Source: Bacillota bacterium (lineage in GTDB: Bacteria > Bacillota > Clostridia > Peptostreptococcales > Anaerovoracaceae). Taken from it: a stretch of 10,569 nucleotides of DNA. Below are positions 7,343-10,569 of this stretch, one piece after another. The translations under genes were made by a program, and so were the position numbers. Under the pieces are notes generated by a model that worked only from the letters and a program-made list of their open reading frames with translations, did not search any database and was not told where the DNA came from. The first letter of the stretch is position 1. Each line of letters begins with the position of its first letter. The stretch covers positions 4,915 through 15,483 of the forward strand of contig JAUNRL010000009.1 of the NCBI GenBank assembly GCA_030535715.1, given 5' to 3'.

Positions 7343-7377
7343 AAAAAAACTGCTGCCCGAATCAATCGCACAGCAGT
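7343..7377 (-). terminator. intrinsic terminator of the Nbp35/Mrp operon
   Basis: On the minus strand ACTGCTG (7371-7377) pairs with CAGCAGT (7349-7355), with a further CGA/TCG pairing inside the loop, and the stem is followed by a run of T residues to 7343. It lies 23 bases after the stop of the small cysteine-rich gene. No matching T run exists on the plus strand, so it does not serve the hydrolase gene. Confidence 0.85.
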
Positions 7378-7399
7378 CCCCGTTGTTTACCTCCGCCGC

Positions 7400-7660
7400 T
7401 TATTTCTTCCCTGCCAGCTCCATGATGTCCCCAAAGTGCTGCATGACATAGTCGTAGCCACCCCTGCTGTGGGGAAGCATGCAGCCCGTGCAGTCCTTGA
7501 CGCCATCCTCCGTATACCGGAAATTTCCGCCGCAGCCCTCGCCCAAGGCGTAGAGGGGACAGTAGCAGAAGAGGCAGTTGAACTCCTCCGGGTTTTCTGT
7601 TTCGTGGCAGGGAAAAAACTCGCAGTCCCTGTGTTGATGAAATTTATAGTTCTCTGACAT
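7400..7660 (-). CDS. cysteine-rich small domain protein, probable metal-binding
   Basis: This 86-residue protein carries eight cysteines (13, 18, 29, 32, 34, 43, 57, 60) in the order seen in the family called cysteine-rich small domain: C-EFFPC, FNCLFCYCPLY, a GCGG turn, KDCTGC, then PH and a C-terminal YDYV helix. The pattern implies a zinc or Fe-S site, but biochemical function is not established in what I know of the family. The start is ATG 7660 with AAGGAG seven bases upstream. The frame continues further upstream without a better start. It lies 43 bases after the Nbp35/Mrp gene and shares its promoter and terminator, so a role linked to Fe-S or metal handling is a reasonable inference. 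Confidence 0.85.
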   Translation of the reverse strand: MSENYKFHQHRDCEFFPCHETENPEEFNCLFCYCPLYALGEGCGGNFRYTEDGVKDCTGCMLPHSRGGYDYVMQHFGDIMELAGKK

Positions 7661-7703
7661 GAGTGCTCCTTCCTGCCGGCTGCCTCGGCGGCCGCGTTCC
7701 GGC

Positions 7704-8615
7704 TTACAGCGCCTCGACCATATCCACGGCCTTATCCAGCCAGTCCCCTTCAAAAAGTTCAATCATACCCCGGTCGCAGGCCGCCGCCAGCTTCGGATCA
7801 ATGGGAATACGGCCCAGCACCTCCAATCCGTAAGCTGCCGCCACGTTTGTGGTCTTGCTCGGCCCGAAGACCGGAATCTCCGTGCCGCACTTCGGGCACT
7901 TCAGATAGGCCATGTTCTCGATCAGGCCGATGACGGGAACGTCCATCATCTTCGCCATCTTCACGGCCTTCTCCACGATCATGCCCACCAGATCCTGGGG
8001 GGACGTCACCACCAGAATACCGTCGACAGGAATGGACTGAAAGACGGTCAGAGCCACGTCGCCGGTTCCCGGCGGCATGTCCACGAACAGATAGTCCGTT
8101 TCTCCCCAGAGTACATCAGTCCAGAACTGCTTGACCAGCCCGCCGATGACCGGTCCCCGCCAGAGCACAGGATCGGTGCTGTTTTCCAGCAGGTTATTCA
8201 CGGAGATGGTCTTGATTCCGGTCTTTGTCTGCAGGGGGAAGATGCCCGCCTCGCTGCCCGCCGCCATTTCCTCGGCGCCGAAGACTTTGGGGATGGACGG
8301 GCCGGTCACGTCGGCATCCATGATACCGCAGACCGCGCCCCGGCGCTGCATGCTGACGGCCATCAAGGAAGTGACCAGGGACTTTCCTACGCCGCCCTTG
8401 CCGCTGACCACGGCGATGACCTTCTTGATATTGCTGAATTCGTTGGTTTCCTCCAGCAGGCTCTTCGGATCGAGGCTGCCGCACCCCTGGGCACTGGGAC
8501 AACTGCCGCAGTCATGGGTGCAGTTGCTTTCATTGACCGGCTCGCCGACCGGATCCGCGCTGCAGCCGCCCTGTCCGCAGCCGTCCGCCTGAAGGAATTT
8601 TCCTGTTTCGAACAT
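7704..8615 (-). CDS. Mrp/Nbp35-family ATP-binding protein, Fe-S cluster carrier
   Basis: The 303-residue cytoplasmic P-loop ATPase belongs to the MinD/ParA-like Mrp/Nbp35 group that holds and transfers [4Fe-4S] clusters. A deviant Walker A GKGGVGKS is at 72-79. DADVTGPS (100-107), VDMPPGTGD (178-186) and TSPQDLV (204-210) complete the nucleotide site. The CPKC motif (240-243) is the dimer-bridging cluster site. The first 50 residues contain six cysteines (13, 18, 32, 36, 39, 45). The last three match the C-x2-C-x5-C part of the Nbp35 N-terminal cluster motif, so this is the Nbp35-like rather than the short Mrp form. I chose ATG 8615, with AGAGGT eight bases upstream. A TTG at 8648 would lie at the predicted transcript start and is unlikely. 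It is first in a two-gene operon with the cysteine-rich small protein. Confidence 0.93.
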   Translation of the reverse strand: MFETGKFLQADGCGQGGCSADPVGEPVNESNCTHDCGSCPSAQGCGSLDPKSLLEETNEFSNIKKVIAVVSGKGGVGKSLVTSLMAVSMQRRGAVCGIMDADVTGPSIPKVFGAEEMAAGSEAGIFPLQTKTGIKTISVNNLLENSTDPVLWRGPVIGGLVKQFWTDVLWGETDYLFVDMPPGTGDVALTVFQSIPVDGILVVTSPQDLVGMIVEKAVKMAKMMDVPVIGLIENMAYLKCPKCGTEIPVFGPSKTTNVAAAYGLEVLGRIPIDPKLAAACDRGMIELFEGDWLDKAVDMVEAL

Positions 8616-8653
8616 ATTACCTACCTCTTTCTTTTCTTGATTTCGCAAGGATG

Positions 8654-8682
8654 ATTATACTCTTATCCGGCCTCTTTCGCAA
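8654..8682 (-). promoter_or_regulatory. promoter of the Nbp35/Mrp operon
   Basis: On the minus strand TTGCGA (8677-8682) and a perfect TATAAT (8654-8659) are separated by 17 bases. Transcription should start near 8647, giving a leader of about 32 bases. It diverges from the promoter at 8780-8809, about 100 bases away. Confidence 0.75.
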
Positions 8683-8779
8683 GGGCTGCCGCGCCGGCGC
8701 TCCTTCGGAATCAGAGATTGCCGCTATTCTGTGCTATCTTTGTTCACTATATTTTTTTGATGTTTTTTTGCCAGAGCAC

Positions 8780-8809
8780 TATACAAAATCTGGTAGTTTA
8801 TTGTATAAT
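8780..8809 (+). promoter_or_regulatory. probable promoter with overlapping inverted repeat for the NRDD-domain gene
   Basis: A perfect TATAAT (8804-8809) has a weak -35 TATACA (8780-8785) 18 bases upstream. TATACAA (8780-8786) and TTGTATA (8801-8807) form a perfect 7-base inverted repeat with a 14-base spacer, so a dimeric regulator could bind over the promoter. Two T7 tracts at 8752-8758 and 8763-8769, 11 bases apart, lie just upstream and could act as an UP-like or bent element. The leader from about 8816 to 8930 is long (about 115 bases). Confidence 0.55.
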
Positions 8810-8852
8810 AATTTTTAAACCCAACAAGATGAGCGGTAACCCCGGCAAGCCA

Positions 8853-8880
8853 ACCGGCCACTTCCTCAGGAGGCCCCGGT
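8853..8880 (+). promoter_or_regulatory. leader hairpin burying an AGGAGG sequence
   Basis: ACCGGCC (8853-8859) can pair with GGCCCCGGT (8872-8880) with a 2-base bulge, and TCC/GGA can pair inside. The 3' side holds AGGAGG (8869-8874), a Shine-Dalgarno-like sequence with no start codon at the right distance. The hairpin lies between the promoter and the true ribosome binding site. I do not recognise it as a known riboswitch class. Confidence 0.3.
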
Positions 8881-8930
8881 ACCATATACAGAGCGCAAAC
8901 ACACCACTCAACGAACAAGGAGGTCACATC

Positions 8931-9215
8931 ATGTCCTTAACCATTACGGGTAATGCGGACCCGAAAGAAGCGCAGGCGTACGCCGAGTATCTGGAGAACA
9001 AGTACAACCGGAAGCTGGCCAGCCTGAACGTCAACATCGACGGCGAATACGCCGATCTGAACTACACCTTCACCAGCGTTCCCTTTAAACGGATCCGCCG
9101 GATCACCGGTTACCTGGTAGGCACCATGGATCAGTGGAATGACGCCAAGGCCGCGGAAGAGGCCGACCGAGTCAGGCACTCACTGGATTCCGGCGAAATG
9201 GAGAAGCTGTCCTGA
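8931..9215 (+). CDS. small NRDD-domain protein, similar to the C-terminal part of anaerobic ribonucleotide reductase
   Basis: The 94-residue product contains RITGYLVGTMDQWN (57-70) and DAKAAEEADRVRH (71-83), the signature seen near the C-terminus of class III ribonucleotide reductase NrdD. Stand-alone proteins of this size are usually annotated as anaerobic ribonucleoside-triphosphate reductase. It has no cysteine at all and no glycyl-radical motif, so it cannot be the catalytic enzyme. Any role in nucleotide reduction is unproven. The start is ATG 8931, six bases after a perfect AAGGAGGT. An in-frame ATG at 8829 would add 34 residues but has no ribosome binding site. The gene is monocistronic, with a promoter at 8780-8809 and terminator at 9246-9283. 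No nrdD or nrdG lies nearby in the window. Confidence 0.8.
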   Translation: MSLTITGNADPKEAQAYAEYLENKYNRKLASLNVNIDGEYADLNYTFTSVPFKRIRRITGYLVGTMDQWNDAKAAEEADRVRHSLDSGEMEKLS

Positions 9216-9245
9216 ACTCGTATTCCAACATAACCCAATATATAC

Positions 9246-9283
9246 AAAAAACCGCTTCACCCACATCCTCGGAGCGGTTTTTT
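9246..9283 (+). terminator. strong intrinsic terminator after the NRDD-domain gene
   Basis: AAAAAACCGCT (9246-9256) and AGCGGTTTTTT (9273-9283) are perfect complements; the match extends to 13 bases on each side (9244-9256 and 9273-9285). The A and T runs on both sides would let it stop transcription in either direction. It insulates the NRDD-domain gene from alr. Confidence 0.93.
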
Positions 9284-9284
9284 G

Positions 9285-9293
9285 TGTTATACT
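9285..9293 (+). promoter_or_regulatory. possible extended -10 promoter of alr
   Basis: TGTTATACT (9285-9293) matches an extended -10 (TGn followed by TATACT) and directly follows the terminator T run. No good -35 is seen at the right distance. Transcription would start near 9300, leaving about 80 bases of leader before alr. Confidence 0.5.
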
Positions 9294-9328
9294 GATGCTG
9301 GAATAACGTCTTACATCACTACACAGGG

Positions 9329-9381
9329 AAGGAGCAGGTTTTCCGGTTACAAAGGCAATCCCGGAAAACGCCACAACGACT
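9329..9381 (+). promoter_or_regulatory. alr leader: Shine-Dalgarno separated from the start codon by a 9-bp hairpin
   Basis: AAGGAG (9329-9334) is the only good Shine-Dalgarno sequence before alr, but it ends 47 bases from the ATG and no ATG, GTG or TTG follows it at normal distance. Between them GTTTTCCGG (9338-9346) and CCGGAAAAC (9361-9369) form a perfect 9-bp stem with a 14-base loop. Folding would reduce the unpaired distance to about 15 bases. The arrangement resembles phage T4 genes where a hairpin brings the ribosome binding site close to the start. Confidence 0.5.
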
Positions 9382-10521
9382 ATGTACAAAGATGCAGTCC
9401 GCGCCGCTTGGGCGGAAATCAACGTCACCAATCTGGACTTTAACATCAAGAAAATTCGCGAGAAAGTCGGCCCCGGCCGAAAGATCACCGGCATCATCAA
9501 AGCCGACGGCTACGGCCATGGCTCCGTCAAACTGGCGGAAGTCCTCCGGGCCAACGGCATCAATTCCTTCGGTGTCGCCACCCTTTCCGAGGCTATCCGT
9601 CTGCGCAAGGCGGGTTTCCTCGCCGAGGAGATCATAGTTATCGGCCTGACCCCGGATCCCTATGTTAACGTCATTCTCGAATACAACCTGACGCCGGTCA
9701 CCGACAGTCTGCGCAACGCGCAGGCTTTCTCCGACGCGGCAGTCAAAGCCAGCAGAGTCGTCCACGGCTACATCACCTGCGACTCCGGCATGGGCCGGAT
9801 CGGCTATTCGCCGGAAGATCCCGCGGCCGTGGAGGAAGTGCGGCAGATTGCCCAGCTTCCCGGATTCAGAATCCAGGGCCTCTTCTCCCACTTCGCCACC
9901 GCGGACGCGGTGGACAAGACCTACTCCGCTCTGCAGGAGCAGCGGTTCCTGTCCTTTTATAAGAAGCTTACCGACGAACACATTCCGATTCCCATCCGGA
10001 CGCTGGCCAACAGCGCGGCCATCATGGAAATCCCCACGGCCTGGTTCGATCAGGTTCGCCCGGGTATCATTCTTTACGGCTGCTACCCCTCCGGTGAGGT
10101 GGATAAGAACCAGCTGGAACTGAAGCCGGCCATGTCCGTCAAGGCCAACATCGTTCATCTGAAGAAGGTACCTGTGGGCACAACCATCAGCTACGGCCGG
10201 AAGTTCACCGCGACCCGGGACAGCCTGATCGCAACCATTCCGCTGGGCTATGCCGACGGCTTCCCGCGCCCCTACTCCATGAAGGGTCACGTGCTGATTA
10301 ACGGTGTCAAAGCGCCTCTGGCCGGCAACATCTGCATGGACCAGTGCATGGCAGACGTCACCGACGTCCCCTACGTCCGTCTGGGCGATGAGGTTACCGT
10401 CATGGGTCGGGACGGCATCCACGAGATCCTGGCCGACGACATCGCCGAAGCCACCGGCACCATTAACTACGAAATCGTCTGCGCCTTCGGCCAGCGCCTG
10501 CCGAAGGTCTATGTGTACTAG
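9382..10521 (+). CDS. alr: alanine racemase
   Basis: The 379-residue PLP enzyme interconverts L- and D-alanine for peptidoglycan synthesis. The PLP lysine is K40 in IIKADGYGHG (38-47). The second catalytic base is Y271 in ISYGRKF, and R226 in VRPG matches the arginine that contacts the PLP ring nitrogen. The CDSGMGRIG block (133-141), SHFATAD (169-175) and NICMDQCM (316-323) are also present, and length and order are normal. Two departures stand out. The position of the carbamylated lysine of many alanine racemases (K in HLKxDTGM) is Thr132, and the usual GRVCMDQ reads GNICMDQ. ATG 9382 is the only start codon that fits: the frame is open upstream to 9307 but has no ATG, GTG or TTG. No Shine-Dalgarno lies directly before it. 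The gene appears to be monocistronic, between the terminators at 9246-9283 and 10543-10569. Confidence 0.96.
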   Translation: MYKDAVRAAWAEINVTNLDFNIKKIREKVGPGRKITGIIKADGYGHGSVKLAEVLRANGINSFGVATLSEAIRLRKAGFLAEEIIVIGLTPDPYVNVILEYNLTPVTDSLRNAQAFSDAAVKASRVVHGYITCDSGMGRIGYSPEDPAAVEEVRQIAQLPGFRIQGLFSHFATADAVDKTYSALQEQRFLSFYKKLTDEHIPIPIRTLANSAAIMEIPTAWFDQVRPGIILYGCYPSGEVDKNQLELKPAMSVKANIVHLKKVPVGTTISYGRKFTATRDSLIATIPLGYADGFPRPYSMKGHVLINGVKAPLAGNICMDQCMADVTDVPYVRLGDEVTVMGRDGIHEILADDIAEATGTINYEIVCAFGQRLPKVYVY

Positions 10522-10542
10522 ACGTCTGCACACATGACGAAG

Positions 10543-10569
10543 GCAGGTCCCCGCGGGGGCTTGCTTTCT
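10543..10569 (+). terminator. probable intrinsic terminator of alr
   Basis: GCAGGTCCCC (10543-10552) pairs with GGGGGCTTGC (10555-10564), allowing two G-T wobbles and a small CG-rich loop. It is followed by TTTCT at the window end. It lies 21 bases after the alr stop codon. The T run is cut by the window edge, so strength cannot be judged. Confidence 0.65.

Noticed and set aside
8691..8700. Perfect 10-base palindrome GCGCCGGCGC between the divergent promoters
   Set aside because: Short GC-only palindromes are expected in this composition, and its position relative to either promoter does not suggest an operator.
8829..8930. An upstream in-frame ATG that would add 34 residues to the NRDD-domain protein
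   Set aside because: No ribosome binding site is present, while a perfect AAGGAGGT precedes ATG 8931 and the family normally starts there. A regulatory leader peptide cannot be fully excluded.
9319..10533. A 404-codon open frame on the minus strand
   Set aside because: It lies opposite alr, which has every expected motif. The antisense translation shows no domain.

Overview
The window looks like ordinary chromosome from a fairly GC-rich, strictly anaerobic member of the Bacillota, class Clostridia. The evidence is strong AAGGAGG-type ribosome binding sites, sigma-A-type promoters, an Nbp35/Mrp ATPase with a Cys-rich N-terminus, a stand-alone NRDD-domain protein, and an anaerobe-type isocitrate/isopropylmalate-family dehydrogenase. 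A family such as Anaerovoracaceae (Eubacteriales Family XIII) would fit, but that placement is inference. I saw no tRNA, rRNA, CRISPR array, insertion sequence, phage or defence module.

Layout. (1) 1-1970, minus strand: a metabolic operon reading leftwards, with an isocitrate-type dehydrogenase (708-1835), a GntR/FCD regulator (35-697) and the first three codons of a further gene (1-9). A near-consensus promoter at 1941-1969 is overlapped by nested inverted repeats that look like the operator of the GntR regulator. (2) 1998-3404, minus: gap (GAPDH, 2296-3315) with its own probable promoter. It is followed by a truncated, frameshifted pyruvate kinase remnant (2096-2270). (3) 3404-3598, plus: an unrecognised C-terminal gene remnant. 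(4) 3595-7313, plus: a consensus promoter placed so that transcription should start at or next to the ATG (a leaderless mRNA). It drives a two-gene ThrE-type threonine/serine exporter (3630-4415 and 4412-4873), followed by a large secreted, membrane-anchored lipase-like hydrolase (4908-7313). (5) 7343-8682, minus: an Nbp35/Mrp-type Fe-S carrier ATPase (7704-8615) and a small eight-cysteine protein (7400-7660), with promoter and intrinsic terminator. (6) 8752-9283, plus: a 94-residue NRDD-family protein with a structured leader and a strong terminator. (7) 9285-10569, plus: alanine racemase (alr) with an unusual leader in which a 9-bp hairpin separates the Shine-Dalgarno sequence from the start codon, and a terminator at the window edge.

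How the parts fit. Central carbon metabolism (GAPDH, isocitrate-type dehydrogenase, dead pyruvate kinase copy), amino acid export, Fe-S cluster handling and cell-wall D-alanine supply sit in independent short transcription units. I found no convincing new multi-gene system. The most interesting signals are small: the pyk remnant, the leaderless exporter promoter, the hairpin-spaced alr start, the replaced carbamylated-lysine position in Alr, the dyad operator of the dehydrogenase operon, and the lipase/multi-TM fusion.
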